Notes: generated by a model from the letters alone, not told the origin. Counted from the stretch's first letter, positions 7,505-16,246 are shown. The stretch is DNA of 45,145 nucleotides from Nocardioides sp. (GCA_003519585.1 DOWL01000247.1:1-45145), one strand, 5' to 3'. Numbers and translations are program-made.

Positions 7505-7914
7505 TCGGCGAACCGTTCGCGCGGGACCGTGGCCGTGGCCGAGACGCGTTTGCTGAACCCGGGCAAGAGGGTCATCACGTCCCCAGAGACGGTGACGGTG
7601 ACCTCGGTTGCCCCGACGATGACGTCCACGTCGGTGTTCGACAGGTCGCTGCCGGAATCCTGCAGGTACTCGTTGGCGGTCTGCCGTCCGTCCGCTTCGG
7701 TGCCTTCCCACGCGGCTGCGTCGACGGCGGCTTCGCGGGCGGCAGCGTGCACGATCCGGTCGTTGTAGAGCTGGACTGACCACTGCACCAGGGCCAAGAA
7801 GATCAGCATCACCAGCGGCATGATGACCACGAGCTCCGGTGCCGCGAGGCCGCGTTCGTCGCGGCGACGCAGCGCTCGGCCCCGCAAGGGCCGACGGCGG
7901 CTCGGGGTGGTCAT
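7501..7914 (-). CDS. TadE-like pseudopilin
   Basis: 137 aa. A very basic leader (RRRPLRGRALRRRDERG) precedes LAAPELVVIMPLVMLIFLAL, with Glu at +5 of the mature protein, then VQWSVQLYNDRIVHAAAREA, the classic TadE continuation (helix then Ala-rich amphipathic stretch). The C-terminal part is a beta-rich domain (VTVTVSGDVMTLLPGFSKRV). A minor pilin or assembly factor of the Flp pilus anchored in the membrane. Overlaps the next gene by ATGA. Confidence 0.85.
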   Translation of the reverse strand: MTTPSRRRPLRGRALRRRDERGLAAPELVVIMPLVMLIFLALVQWSVQLYNDRIVHAAAREAAVDAAAWEGTEADGRQTANEYLQDSGSDLSNTDVDVIVGATEVTVTVSGDVMTLLPGFSKRVSATATVPRERFAE

Positions 7915-7960
7915 ATCTGTCCTTCTCGTATCAGAGCGGGGCGCAGTCTGGTGGGGCGAC

Positions 7961-8158
7961 CTACTGGCCGTTGAGCTCGTTGCCCTTGTTGGTGACGAAG
8001 GTGCGTACCGCGACGATCGCCAGGCCGGCGATGAGCAGGATGCCGAGCAGCAGCACCAGGTACTCCGGTGCCGAGGCTCCGCGCTCGTCGTGGCGGGTGA
8101 CCTCCCACCGGGAGCGCCAGTACTCGATCGCCATCTGTAGGTGGTTGAACTGGTTCAT
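7961..8158 (-). CDS. Flp-type major pilin candidate
   Basis: 65 aa, MNQFNHLQMAIEYW..., a 26-residue leader ending RHDERG, then ASAPEYLVLLLGILLIAGLA and a short tail (VRTFVTNKGNELNGQ). Size, leader, Glu at +5 and single helix fit Flp pilins, whose mature forms are only about 40-60 residues. GAAAGGACACC lies before the ATG. It is separated from its neighbours by about 50 bases on each side, unlike the tightly overlapping rest of the operon, consistent with higher independent expression. Confidence 0.85.
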   Translation of the reverse strand: MNQFNHLQMAIEYWRSRWEVTRHDERGASAPEYLVLLLGILLIAGLAIVAVRTFVTNKGNELNGQ

Positions 8159-8206
8159 CAGAAGGTGTCCTTTCTCGAAGGCCAGACTGGGTTGGGTGTG
8201 ACGGGG

Positions 8207-9115
8207 TTAGGCGGTGAACAGGAACAGCACGCGGGCGAGGATCACGTAAGCGGCGGCCACCAACGCCATGACCATCAGGTTGTTGCGCATCGCGTCGGTG
8301 GACTTGTTGGCGCGCGCGTAGGCGTCGGCCAGTCGTGCGTCGCGCATCGATTGAGCGCGGGCGATGAGACTGTTGCGGATGCTGGTGCCCTCGTCCTGCG
8401 CGAGATTCAGGGAGGCCCGCAGGTCGAGGAGTTCCACGACGCCGAACCGTTCGCCGACCTCACCGAGCGCCTCCCAGGGGGTCATGCCGTTGGGGCGGGC
8501 GTTGTCGATGGCGTCGTGGAGGACGTGGAAGGTCCACCCGGTGCCGATCTGTGCGATATCGGGCAGCGCGTCGGCGTGGCTGCGGCCTCCCTCCATCGAC
8601 ATGACGACGAGGTCGAGGAAGTCCGAGAGCGCGTCGCACAGTTCCTCGCGGCGCTTGGCGGCGACCTCCCGCAGTTCCCGGACCTCGCCGATGACCGCGA
8701 CCACGGCGCCCAGGACACCGAGGATGGGTCCCGCGATCAGGGGGATGCCGAGGCCGCCGGCGTTGGCCAGCAGGACAAGGACGAAGGGGCCGAGCAGGCC
8801 GATGAGGAACCACAGCAGCAGCTTGGCCAGCCACTCCTCCATGGCCTGACCGGTGACGGCGAGGTCGCGCTCGTAGGTCTGCAGGTCGTCGGGCCGGCGG
8901 CTGCGGAGGTTCTCGGCGAACCACTCCGCGGCCCGCTGTGACCAGGTCAGGTCTTCGGGGGCGGCCTCGGAGCGTGCGCGACGCCCGGCGCGGGCGCGGG
9001 CCCGCTCCCACCGTGCCGCCTGCTCGACCAGCGCCGGCGCAGAGGGGAAGGCAAGGCGGTGAAGTCGCAGGAGCCCGAGCCCGGCGATCGCGGAGACGAC
9101 CAGCATCGGAATCAT
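8207..9115 (-). CDS. tadC: Tad pilus inner-membrane platform protein TadC
   Basis: 302 aa from MIPMLVVSAIAGLGLLRLHR; ATG overlaps the tadB stop (ATGA). It has an N-terminal TM helix, a cytoplasmic stretch, a TM pair near 115-165 (LLLWFLIGLLGPFVLVLLAN and IPLIAGPILGVLGAVVAVIG), the T2SF/GspF-type cytoplasmic domain (LCDALSDFLDLVVMSMEGGR, then the VGERFGVVELLDLRASLNLA region) and a final TM (MVMALVAAAYVILARVLFLF). With TadB it forms the membrane platform on which the TadA ATPase acts to extrude pilin. Placement after tadA-tadB is canonical. Confidence 0.9.
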   Translation of the reverse strand: MIPMLVVSAIAGLGLLRLHRLAFPSAPALVEQAARWERARARAGRRARSEAAPEDLTWSQRAAEWFAENLRSRRPDDLQTYERDLAVTGQAMEEWLAKLLLWFLIGLLGPFVLVLLANAGGLGIPLIAGPILGVLGAVVAVIGEVRELREVAAKRREELCDALSDFLDLVVMSMEGGRSHADALPDIAQIGTGWTFHVLHDAIDNARPNGMTPWEALGEVGERFGVVELLDLRASLNLAQDEGTSIRNSLIARAQSMRDARLADAYARANKSTDAMRNNLMVMALVAAAYVILARVLFLFTA

Positions 9116-10002
9116 CGCGCCACCACCTCCCGGTTGGCGGCCTCGACGAGGGCGTCGGCGCCCGACAGGAACCGCGGGTGCGGTTCGGGGGCGGCCAGCC
9201 GCTGGAGACGCACCAGCAGCGCGACGTAGACCGCGCAGAGCACGGCGAGCACCATCTGCCCGTACACCGAGTTGTAGGGCTCGACCCAGCCGCGCAGGAA
9301 CACCGCCTGCAGGCCCGCCAGCGCGAGGAGCCCGATCGCGACCTGGTTGGACTGACGCCGTACGCCGTTGCGTTCGGTGAGCACCTTGCGGCGCATCTCC
9401 AGCTCCGCCCGGGTGTTCGAGGCCAGGGTGGTCAGGACCCGCTTGAGGCTTCCTGCGCGCTGCTGAGCAGTCAGGGACAGGGCGATCACGACCTTGTCCG
9501 CTCCGCGGTCGTCGACCTCGTCGGCGAACTGGGTCAGCGCGACCGGTAGCGGGGTGCGCAGGTCGAGGGCGTTGACCAGGTTGCGCAGGGGGCGCCGCAG
9601 AATCGCCGGCGCACCGTCGAGGGTGGCCGGGAGTGCCTGCTCGAGCCCGGACTGGGAGGCGGCGGCATCGCGCAGCGACTCGGTCCAGGTCGCGATCGCC
9701 TCGATCTTCGCGACGCTGTGCTTCTCGATCGCTCCCGAGCGTGCCAGTCGCGGCCACAAGATCACCACCGCCACTGCCATCAGCCCGGCCACTGGCCAGC
9801 GGGTCAAGATCCCGACAACGACTCCGACGATCAACGCGATGGTGATCGACCGGGCGGTCTCTTGGCGGTCGACCACCTTGCGACGGGCCGCGGCCGCTCG
9901 GGCAGGGAGCAGGTTCTTGCCCCGGGCAGTGCGGACGACACCGACAACGCCCAGGCACGCGGCCAGGACGCTCCCGAGAAAGAGGGCCATCAGATCTGCC
10001 AC
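9112..10002 (-). CDS. tadB: Tad pilus inner-membrane platform protein TadB
   Basis: 296 aa. It begins MADLMALFLGSVLAACLGVV (TM), then another TM pair near 50-85 (SITIALIVGVVVGILTRW, VAGLMAVAVVILWPRL), a GspF/T2SF-type helical domain (WTESLRDAAASQSGLEQALP, DDRGADKVVIALSLTAQQRA) and a C-terminal TM pair (SNQVAIGLLALAGLQAVFL, YGQMVLAVLCAVYVALLVRL). Usual length for TadB. Overlaps the end of tadA by 13 bases and tadC by 4. Confidence 0.9.
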   Translation of the reverse strand: MADLMALFLGSVLAACLGVVGVVRTARGKNLLPARAAAARRKVVDRQETARSITIALIVGVVVGILTRWPVAGLMAVAVVILWPRLARSGAIEKHSVAKIEAIATWTESLRDAAASQSGLEQALPATLDGAPAILRRPLRNLVNALDLRTPLPVALTQFADEVDDRGADKVVIALSLTAQQRAGSLKRVLTTLASNTRAELEMRRKVLTERNGVRRQSNQVAIGLLALAGLQAVFLRGWVEPYNSVYGQMVLAVLCAVYVALLVRLQRLAAPEPHPRFLSGADALVEAANREVVAR

Positions 10003-11489
10003 CTCTCAGCACTCGCGGCGCCGGGCGGGGGCGGCGGGAGCTGGGTCGTCGTGGGGCCGTCCGGGTCCCACCCCACCTCGAGGAGCTCGTCCTCGCACAC
10101 GATGGCCTTGCGGGTGAACACGGTGCGGCCCAGTTCGCGGTCGTAGACCCACAGCGGGGTCGTCTTCACCCCGTCCTGGTCGCGCCCGGCCAGTTCCAGC
10201 ACCGACTCGACGATGCGACGCTGGCGGCCCTCTGGGGTGCGGATGCGGCGCATGAAGACGATGAAGTCCAAGGCACCGTCGATGAGGCCGTTGGTCGCAT
10301 CGAAGGGCAGTCGTTCCTCGGCCTGCAGGGCGTAGGTCTGGATCTTGCTGATCACGTCGCGCGCGGAGTTGGCGTGGATCGTGGACAGGCTGCCGTCGTT
10401 GCCCTGCATCATCGCGTTGAGCATCGTGATGACCTCATCGCCCAGCACCTCCCCCACGAAGACTCGGTCGGGGGTCATGCGCAGCGAGTTCTGCACCAGG
10501 TCCTTCAAGGTGACCTTGCCGGCGTCGTCGACATTGGCGAGGCGCTCCTCGAGCGCGACCATGTCGGGGTGGCGGGCGGTGTCCTCGTGCAGGCCGAGCT
10601 CGATGGATCGCTCCACGGTGATCAACCGCTCGCCCGGGTCGATCTCGGAGGCGAGCGCCCGCAGCATCGTTGTCTTACCCGCACCCACGGCCCCGGCGAT
10701 CATGATGTTCTTCCGGGCCCGGATCAGCGCGGACAAGAACGCGGCCAACGCGGCGTCAACGGTGCCCTCGCTGTAAAGGTCCTTCGTCCGCAGCGACACC
10801 GGGACGCCGGCGGCTTCCTCGCGCGCGGCCAGCCCGGGCACAGGCATCAGCGTTGCCCGCTTGTGCCGGTGCTTGCGGATCGAGATCGACAAGCCCGTGG
10901 CAGACACGCCCTGGACCGCGTGCAGGCGGGAACCATCGGGCAGGCGCAGCGTGACGCTGTAGTTGAGGATGTCGAACGGTCGCGTGGAGAGTCCGTCGTG
11001 AGCCGAGATGGTCTTGACGATCTCCTCGAGCTCCTTGTCTGAGGAGGCCACCTGCGGCAGTTGGACCTTGCTGCCGTCGGCGTACTTCACGAAACCGGTC
11101 TGGTAGTTGTTGATCGTGATGTCCTCGACCTCGGGATCATCCAGCAGTTGGTCGAGGTTGCCGGCCCCGAACAGGTGAGCCTTGAGCGCGGCCTCCAGCC
11201 GCGCCCGTGCCTCCTCTTCCAGCGGGGTGCGGCCGTCCTCGACCAGTTCGGACTCGTACTCGTTCAGCACCGAGGCCAGCAGCGATTCGGTGTGCTGGCG
11301 GGCGTCCTCGCCCTTGGGCACAGCCTGACCGCGGCGGCGGAACTCCTCCAGCGCCTTCCCGCGCCGGGCGCCCACGCGCTGCTGGAGCCGCTTGACCAGG
11401 ACCTGGTCGACCGGGACGAGCTGACGCAGGTGAGTCCCGTTCGTGGGCCGGCCGTTGCCGTTGGAGTTGATTCCGTTGGTGTCCATCAC
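9990..11489 (-). CDS. tadA: Tad pilus secretion ATPase TadA/CpaF
   Basis: 499 aa. A helical N-terminal region (about 20-110) precedes the CpaF core: the N-domain with DDPEVEDITINNYQTGFV (about 117-134), RPFDILNYSVTLRLPDGSRL, Walker A GAVGAGKT (266-273), Walker B-like RVFVGEVLGDE (342-352) and the STIHANSA box (369-376). It hydrolyses ATP at the membrane to drive pilin assembly through TadB/TadC. Tail is Pro-rich (LPPPPPGAAS). The ATG overlaps the tadZ stop. The CpaF family also includes conjugation ATPases (VirB11-like), but the flanking tadB/tadC and pilin genes fix the Tad assignment. Confidence 0.93.
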   Translation of the reverse strand: MMDTNGINSNGNGRPTNGTHLRQLVPVDQVLVKRLQQRVGARRGKALEEFRRRGQAVPKGEDARQHTESLLASVLNEYESELVEDGRTPLEEEARARLEAALKAHLFGAGNLDQLLDDPEVEDITINNYQTGFVKYADGSKVQLPQVASSDKELEEIVKTISAHDGLSTRPFDILNYSVTLRLPDGSRLHAVQGVSATGLSISIRKHRHKRATLMPVPGLAAREEAAGVPVSLRTKDLYSEGTVDAALAAFLSALIRARKNIMIAGAVGAGKTTMLRALASEIDPGERLITVERSIELGLHEDTARHPDMVALEERLANVDDAGKVTLKDLVQNSLRMTPDRVFVGEVLGDEVITMLNAMMQGNDGSLSTIHANSARDVISKIQTYALQAEERLPFDATNGLIDGALDFIVFMRRIRTPEGRQRRIVESVLELAGRDQDGVKTTPLWVYDRELGRTVFTRKAIVCEDELLEVGWDPDGPTTTQLPPPPPGAASAERWQI

Positions 11490-12313
11490 GCCTCTCCCCC
11501 ATGTCCGGCGTACGCGTCGACCGCCCCATCGGCGGAGTACGGGCCGACACCGACGGCTTGGTTGATCTGGTCGTTGAGCACAGCCGCGGACTTCAGCAGC
11601 GGCGTGCGCGCGTTCTTTCCGCCCACCTGCCCGGAGTGCATCGCCTCGACCCCAGCCGGGTCCAAGGCGATCCAGCCGATTCCGGCGATCACGCCAGCGG
11701 CGCTGGACGGCGCCAGCATCCGACCGACCTGCTCGACCACCGATCCGGCGATCCGCTTCGGTGTCACCACTACCGGGACTACCACGGGAGGGGCGTTGCG
11801 GATCTTGGCCAGGACCGGCGCCAGCCGCTCAAGCCGGTCCTTGAGGTGCATCACCGCACCGACCTCGGGCCGGGTCACCATCACCACGACGTCGGCCGCG
11901 GCCGCGACCGGCACACTCGGAGAGCTCGCGTGGATGCGGCCCAGGTCAGCCACTACGCGGGAGGCGGACATGCGCAACGCCTCAGCCAGCGGCGCCCAGT
12001 TCAACACTCCTGCGGCCTGCTCGGCCGAGAAGTGGCCTGGCACGACCCGCGTCGATCCGGTGAACTCGTGGGCCTTGCTGGCCACCAGGCCCGGGCCGAG
12101 CGCTGTGCGGGCCTCGGTCGCCAAGGTCAGCACCGTCGGGATGGCGGGGAAGGCGCCACCGCGGCCACCCGGCGCGACGCAGCGCACCGCGAGGTCGCCC
12201 CCGTACGGGTCTGCCTCGACCACGATCGTCGGCTCAGGCGTGGAGACACCCAACGCCAACGACGTCGTCGTCGACCCCGGTGCGCCGCGATCGCAGCAGA
12301 CAGCGATCAGCAT
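11486..12313 (-). CDS. tadZ: TadZ/CpaE-like ParA-fold protein
   Basis: 275 aa, MLIAVCCDRGAPGSTTTSLA: a ParA-fold start where the Walker A is GAPGSTTTS with no catalytic lysine. VVEADPYGGDLAVR matches the ParA strand carrying the deviant switch; AAADVVVMVTRPEVGAVMHL is the usual strand 5-6 region. TadZ/CpaE proteins mark the assembly site of Tad pili and often have poor or no ATPase activity. The start shares a base with the stop of the SAF gene (TGATG). Confidence 0.8.
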   Translation of the reverse strand: MLIAVCCDRGAPGSTTTSLALGVSTPEPTIVVEADPYGGDLAVRCVAPGGRGGAFPAIPTVLTLATEARTALGPGLVASKAHEFTGSTRVVPGHFSAEQAAGVLNWAPLAEALRMSASRVVADLGRIHASSPSVPVAAAADVVVMVTRPEVGAVMHLKDRLERLAPVLAKIRNAPPVVVPVVVTPKRIAGSVVEQVGRMLAPSSAAGVIAGIGWIALDPAGVEAMHSGQVGGKNARTPLLKSAAVLNDQINQAVGVGPYSADGAVDAYAGHGGEA

Positions 12314-13086
12314 CAGCCCTGACCCCCGGCATCGTCCTGCGGTGCAGAGTCGGCCGGGTCGCCCTCGGTGATCGGAGCCTGCAGCAGCGTCAACTGACCA
12401 ACAGCACCATAGGCCGCGACCGTGCTCGCATCGACCTCCGAGATCAGGAGCGTCACCACCACCGTGCCGTCCTCGGACTGCTTCGAGTCGTACACCGTCG
12501 CGCCGGCCGAGATCACCGCCGGATCCTCCAGCGCCTTCGGGTCACCCGACTGGCCCTCCTGCGGTACCGCGATCGCGTCGACCACAGAACCCGGCGCCAA
12601 CGTCACCGGCACCCGGCCCGCCGGGAGGTTCACCGCGATCAGGCGCTTGCCCTCCTGCGGCAGAAGCTCGCTGGTCAACGCATCCTCGGTCAACACCTGT
12701 CCGGGCAGCAGAGCCACCGTGGTGCGCTTCCCGAAGATCTCATCGACCTCGGAGACCGGTATCCCGCCCTCGATCCCCGAGACACTGCGCGACTCAAGCA
12801 GCGGGTCGTTGGAGTTGCGAACGTCGTCCTCGGTGATCGGGTGCCCGGCCGGGATCGGCTGGGCAACTACCAACACCTCCTCCACGCCGCCCTTGTTCAC
12901 ATAGAGCCAGCCGCCCGCGACCACCGCCGAGATCACAACCAACACGCTGATCAGCATCTGTCCGTACTTGCGCGGCGCCTTCGACACCGCCTTCGACAGC
13001 GACGCCGCACCAGGCAGGCCGCCATCGAGGGGCGCAGAACGCCGGTCGGTCGCTCGGCTCGAGGTCCGAGAATCCAGAGAGGTCAC
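12313..13086 (-). CDS. SAF-domain protein, CpaB/RcpC-like
   Basis: 257 aa. A cytoplasmic basic N-terminus (about 45 residues) precedes a TM helix (MLISVLVVISAVVAGGWLYV, about 44-63), then VEEVLVVAQPIPAGHPITED, the SAF fold found in CpaB/RcpC, flagellar FlgA and antifreeze-like proteins. A second motif LLPGQVLTEDALTSELLP fits the SAF continuation. In Tad systems CpaB lies between pilus and envelope; in monoderms it probably stabilises the pilus at the cell wall. Its position just before tadZ is canonical. Confidence 0.8.
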   Translation of the reverse strand: MTSLDSRTSSRATDRRSAPLDGGLPGAASLSKAVSKAPRKYGQMLISVLVVISAVVAGGWLYVNKGGVEEVLVVAQPIPAGHPITEDDVRNSNDPLLESRSVSGIEGGIPVSEVDEIFGKRTTVALLPGQVLTEDALTSELLPQEGKRLIAVNLPAGRVPVTLAPGSVVDAIAVPQEGQSGDPKALEDPAVISAGATVYDSKQSEDGTVVVTLLISEVDASTVAAYGAVGQLTLLQAPITEGDPADSAPQDDAGGQG

Positions 13087-13089
13087 TTG

Positions 13090-14028
13090 TCATCCACCGT
13101 TCTCGTTGACCGTTTGGCGCTGGTACACCGTGACCGTCGTCGATTCGCCGGCAAGCGCAGTCACGTCCCCGAGGTCGCCGCTGGTCGCGCCGCCACAGTT
13201 GCCCGTGCAGGTCCAGCTGACCGTGTAGTTGATGCGTGCGCTTACCGTCCACTTGTCGCCTTCGGGGTCTTCCATTTCGTCGTAGGCGTACGAGCAGTTC
13301 GTTGGGGCGTTCTCAGGCAGCCCCTTCACCCACTCACGCCCAGCGCCTACGCACGACGTGCGGTCGCCGTTGCCCATATCCCAATCGACGTAGGACGGGG
13401 CCGCCGTCAACGTCACGGTCGCTCCGCCCACGCTCAGACTGACTGACACGTCGTGCCATTGCTCGGCTGGGATCCACAACCAGTTCTTGTAGGAGATGTA
13501 GGTGTGGTACGTGGGCGGCGGCGCGATCTTCGCGTTCGCGAGCTCAAACGGCGCGCGTTCGAGTAGTTGCTGCGCGACTTGCGCAGGGTTGATGACAGCT
13601 TGGCCGTTGGGCACGTACCAGGTGTTCTCAGGAACCGAGACCGTCGGGTCACACGACCACATCTGGCCCTTGGTCGGGTCGTTGTTTCCCCAAAGTGGGC
13701 TGTCGGGCTCCGGCTGGGGGTCGAGCGGGAAGGCGTAGCAGTTGTGCGCGCTGTTCCAGATGAAGCCGTAGTCGTTGACGCAGATGCCGTCCGGCGCACC
13801 GGGGCAAGCTGGTCCGCTGGGTCCGTTGCCGCCGGTATTGCCAGGGTTCCCGGGATCGGTCGTTCCCGGTGTACCAGGGACGGTGTCCGAAAGGCAGATC
13901 CCTGTCTCGTCGACCGGGTCGGGTGGACAGTCCGCCCACGCTGGGCCGTTGGTCGTGCCGATCACCAGCACCACGGCGGTCGCCACGAACAGGGCGACCG
14001 CCGCTGCGGCTCCTACTCCGCGGCGCAT
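13090..14028 (-). CDS. Secreted Tad-locus protein of unknown function
   Basis: 312 aa with a signal peptide (MRRGVGAAAAVALFVATAVV, cleavage probably after AWA near residue 32). The mature part has a low-complexity Gly/Pro/Asn stretch (PGTPGTTDPGNPGNTGGNGP), several Cys likely in disulfides (CVNDYGF, SCDPTV, TSCVGAG, TNCSYAY, SWTCTGNC) and PKD-like beta segments (VTLTAAPSYVDWDMGNGDRT). The DMGNGDRT stretch resembles the PKD signature WDFGDG. Overlaps the lipoprotein gene by 16 bases and belongs to the pilus operon, so a surface or pilus-associated role is likely. Confidence 0.75.
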   Translation of the reverse strand: MRRGVGAAAAVALFVATAVVLVIGTTNGPAWADCPPDPVDETGICLSDTVPGTPGTTDPGNPGNTGGNGPSGPACPGAPDGICVNDYGFIWNSAHNCYAFPLDPQPEPDSPLWGNNDPTKGQMWSCDPTVSVPENTWYVPNGQAVINPAQVAQQLLERAPFELANAKIAPPPTYHTYISYKNWLWIPAEQWHDVSVSLSVGGATVTLTAAPSYVDWDMGNGDRTSCVGAGREWVKGLPENAPTNCSYAYDEMEDPEGDKWTVSARINYTVSWTCTGNCGGATSGDLGDVTALAGESTTVTVYQRQTVNENGG

Positions 14029-14636
14029 GACGTCTTGTCCTTCAGATCAGTCTCGTAATACATCCAGCCGTGCTGGCCGTCGGGCTTCGTCATGGTGATC
14101 AGCAGCGGCGTAACGAGGTGCTTAGGCTTGTTGATCTTCTGCGGCTTCCCGTTGCGGGTGTAGCGAAGGGGCTCGTAGTTCGTGCATTCGACGATCACTA
14201 CTTGGCCGGACTTGCCGCCGTCATTCAGCCGCACTGACTTCACGTAGGACCACAGGGCTTCCACGTCCGACTCTCGTCGCAGGCCGCCCTTCTCGTAGGT
14301 CTCCCCAAGCGTGACCATGTCGCGCTGCCACCAGAAGTCGTACTCCTTCAGCGTCGCCGTGGCCCCTGGCGTGAGCACACCATTCCGATAGATCTCGGCC
14401 GAGAGCTGCCGCCACTTAGTCCAGCGGGCCAGAGCCTCCTTGCCCGCGGCCAGTTCTGCCTCGGTGAAGTTCGACTCCCAGTCAGCTGGCGGTCCACCAG
14501 CGTCGCCGGTCGGAGTTGCCGTTGCGCTTGTCGTTGGTGACTGGGTCGGGTCCCCCGTCGGCTCGTCGTCACCCCCGCAGCTGGTCAGGGTTCCGGCAAG
14601 GGCGAGAGTGGTTGCTGCGATGAGGGTGCGCTTCAT
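14013..14636 (-). CDS. Lipoprotein heading the Tad operon
   Basis: 207 aa from MKRTLIAATTLALAGTLTSC: a lipoprotein signal with lipobox LTSC (Cys20), followed by an acidic, Thr/Ser-rich linker. The start at 14636 has a good ribosome site (AGGAAGGAC); a longer in-frame ATG at 14702 lacks one and would bury the signal peptide. The body contains FTEAELAAGKEALARWTKWR and FWWQRDMVTLGETY; family not recognised, though small lipoproteins of this type recur in actinobacterial mobile elements. First gene after site C, at 150 bases. Confidence 0.75.
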   Translation of the reverse strand: MKRTLIAATTLALAGTLTSCGGDDEPTGDPTQSPTTSATATPTGDAGGPPADWESNFTEAELAAGKEALARWTKWRQLSAEIYRNGVLTPGATATLKEYDFWWQRDMVTLGETYEKGGLRRESDVEALWSYVKSVRLNDGGKSGQVVIVECTNYEPLRYTRNGKPQKINKPKHLVTPLLITMTKPDGQHGWMYYETDLKDKTSCAAE

Positions 14637-15192
14637 GAGCGTCCTTCCTGAGCCCGAGGCGCCCGACGTGCGGGCCTTCGGCACCAGTCTTGACGACATG
14701 GCCGACTGGTGACCGACCGCGTCGATCTGCGAGGCGGGTGCAAGGTGGTGTCCTTCCCTCCGAGTGGGGGCTTCTAACTCTGAAGACAACATGCGGGGTC
14801 GCGGATCGGACACCGCCGGCGAGCAATCTTCTGGACGGGCAATCGAACTCGGCCGTCGAGAGAGTCGACGCGCTGGTACCGGTGGCTGGTTGCAAGCGGG
14901 CCGCACGTCCCAGCTGGAGAGGTGACGGTGGCTATCGCGGGGCCTCGGGACACGGAGTCCTGCCGGAGGAGACAGAGCCCCCGGTGGCTTCTGCTGACAC
15001 GTCTCCATGACCGCGTCCCTTCCCTCCCGGCCCGAACCGGGACCTCCATTGTCAGTGGTGCCGTCAAGCCCGCCCGTACTGGCTGGTCCCGCGGCTCGCG
15101 CCACCGGGTCCTGTTCTGCAGTACTCTGAGCATGACACAAGAACGGCGCTAAAGGCAGTTCTAACCTGCATCCGGCGCGTTTCGAGGTCCGG
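14637..15192. other. Gene-free region with site C
   Basis: About 550 bases between the divergent lipoprotein and ArsR-type genes. It holds site C (14786-14811). Open frames cross it on both strands, but none has a ribosome site or protein-like composition, so I call no gene here. Confidence 0.5.
14786..14811 (-). promoter_or_regulatory. Regulatory site C
   Basis: Minus strand: GTCCGATCC (14811-14803), 12 bases, GTTGT (14790-14786). Unlike sites A, B, D, E and H no start codon follows at 9 bases; the lipoprotein ATG is 150 bases on and has its own ribosome site. It probably drives the whole Tad operon. Confidence 0.7.
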
Positions 15193-15198
15193 CACAAT
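15193..15198 (+). promoter_or_regulatory. -10 box for the ArsR-type gene
   Basis: CACAAT lies 6 bases before the GTG start, which would make the GTG the first base of a leaderless mRNA. No convincing -35 box is seen. Confidence 0.4.
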
Positions 15199-15204
15199 GC
15201 AGCC

Positions 15205-15540
15205 GTGCCACGTCTCTCGCAGCCGCCGAACATGCCCGAGGAGGTGCTGGCGATGCTCGAGGCGATTGGCAACAGCGCACGAACCGAGATCCTGCGGCAC
15301 CTTTCGGCACAGTCGATGAGCACGCCAGACCTAGCCGAGGCGATCGGTGTCGAACACAGTCGCGTTCTTCGCCATCTCGCCGTACTCGAAGACCTCGGTC
15401 TCGTCTCGGCCGATCACCCCCGCGGTTCACGCCGTGGTGTCGGCCGCGTCGTGATGTGGGAGACCAACAAAGAGCGCGTCAAGGAGATCGCCGACGCTTG
15501 GCGGTCGTATGCCTCCGGTCAACCGAATCCGCGTGGGTGA
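15205..15540 (+). CDS. ArsR-family winged-helix regulator
   Basis: 111 aa, GTG start (no ribosome site; a -10-like CACAAT is 6 bases upstream). The domain runs about 14-90: MLEAIGNSARTEILRHLSAQ, STPDLAEAIGVEHSRVLRHL (helix-turn-helix) and DLGLVSADHPRGSRRGVGRV (wing). No metal-binding ELCVC-type motif and no cysteine, so it is not a metal sensor of the classic sort. Divergent from the Tad operon and convergent with the 144-aa gene. It could regulate the adjacent pilus operon or the replication region. Confidence 0.85.
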   Translation: MPRLSQPPNMPEEVLAMLEAIGNSARTEILRHLSAQSMSTPDLAEAIGVEHSRVLRHLAVLEDLGLVSADHPRGSRRGVGRVVMWETNKERVKEIADAWRSYASGQPNPRG

Positions 15541-15622
15541 TAGCCGACCGGCGTGGGCAGCGCCTGTCAGCCGCCTCCCTGGCCTGTGCTAGGCGGTCAC
15601 CGAGGTGTGTGGGGCCTCGTGA

Positions 15623-16057
15623 CTACCGCACGAGCGGTTCGACGGCTTGCCAGAGTTTGAGCAGGTCACGCGCAAACTCGTCTTGGTGGCCGTCGAGGAA
15701 TCGCGACATTCCGCGGACCTCAGCGATGGCCTCCCGCGCTGCGCGCATCTCCTCGGAGGTCGGTGCGGCCCCTTCAGCTGGATCGGCTCCCGCTTCTCCG
15801 CTGGTCCGCAGGTAGGCGGCAGCACGAGCGCGGAGCTGCTCAGCCTGTCGCTCGTGGTGCGCGAGCTGGGCCTGGATGCGCCGAAGATCCCGCTCGGCCG
15901 CGCGGCGGCATTCCTCGTCGTGGAAGTCCTTGGGGCGCCCGCGTGCCGATGTACGGATGAACTGCTCGTCGCACCGAGGGTTGGCGCAGGTGGCCTGCTG
16001 CCCGCCGAGGCCAAGGTTCTCGCGCTCGGGGAGGTCGATGACGCGGCGTTCGGCCAC
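15623..16057 (-). CDS. Small protein with Cys/His cluster and helical tail
   Basis: 144 aa from a GTG at 16057, chosen for the strong GGGGAGG seven bases upstream. Residues about 21-50 hold a possible zinc-binding cluster (CANPRCDEQF, then DFHDEECR). The rest is a long charged helix (AAERDLRRIQAQLAHHERQA) ending RDLLKLWQAVEPLVR, with coiled-coil character. Unknown function; divergent from the 135-aa gene across a 260-base region and convergent with the ArsR-type gene. Confidence 0.65.
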   Translation of the reverse strand: MAERRVIDLPERENLGLGGQQATCANPRCDEQFIRTSARGRPKDFHDEECRRAAERDLRRIQAQLAHHERQAEQLRARAAAYLRTSGEAGADPAEGAAPTSEEMRAAREAIAEVRGMSRFLDGHQDEFARDLLKLWQAVEPLVR

Positions 16058-16246
16058 GACACCTCCCCTCGACGTTTGAATATTCGCGCGGAAATCGAGT
16101 GCCAGTCTATGGCGACACCGCTGGTCAGACAGGCAAGGCACGCCACCTGCTTCCCGAAGGTCCGGGCACCACGCCGCTCCACTGCCAAATCAATCTGCGC
16201 GAAAATCCTGCTCGCCACAATGGAACCAGCCCGCCACACGTCACGG

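Noticed and set aside
14690..15010. Open frames in the gap between the lipoprotein and ArsR-type genes
   Set aside because: No ribosome site, biased composition, and they overlap site C.
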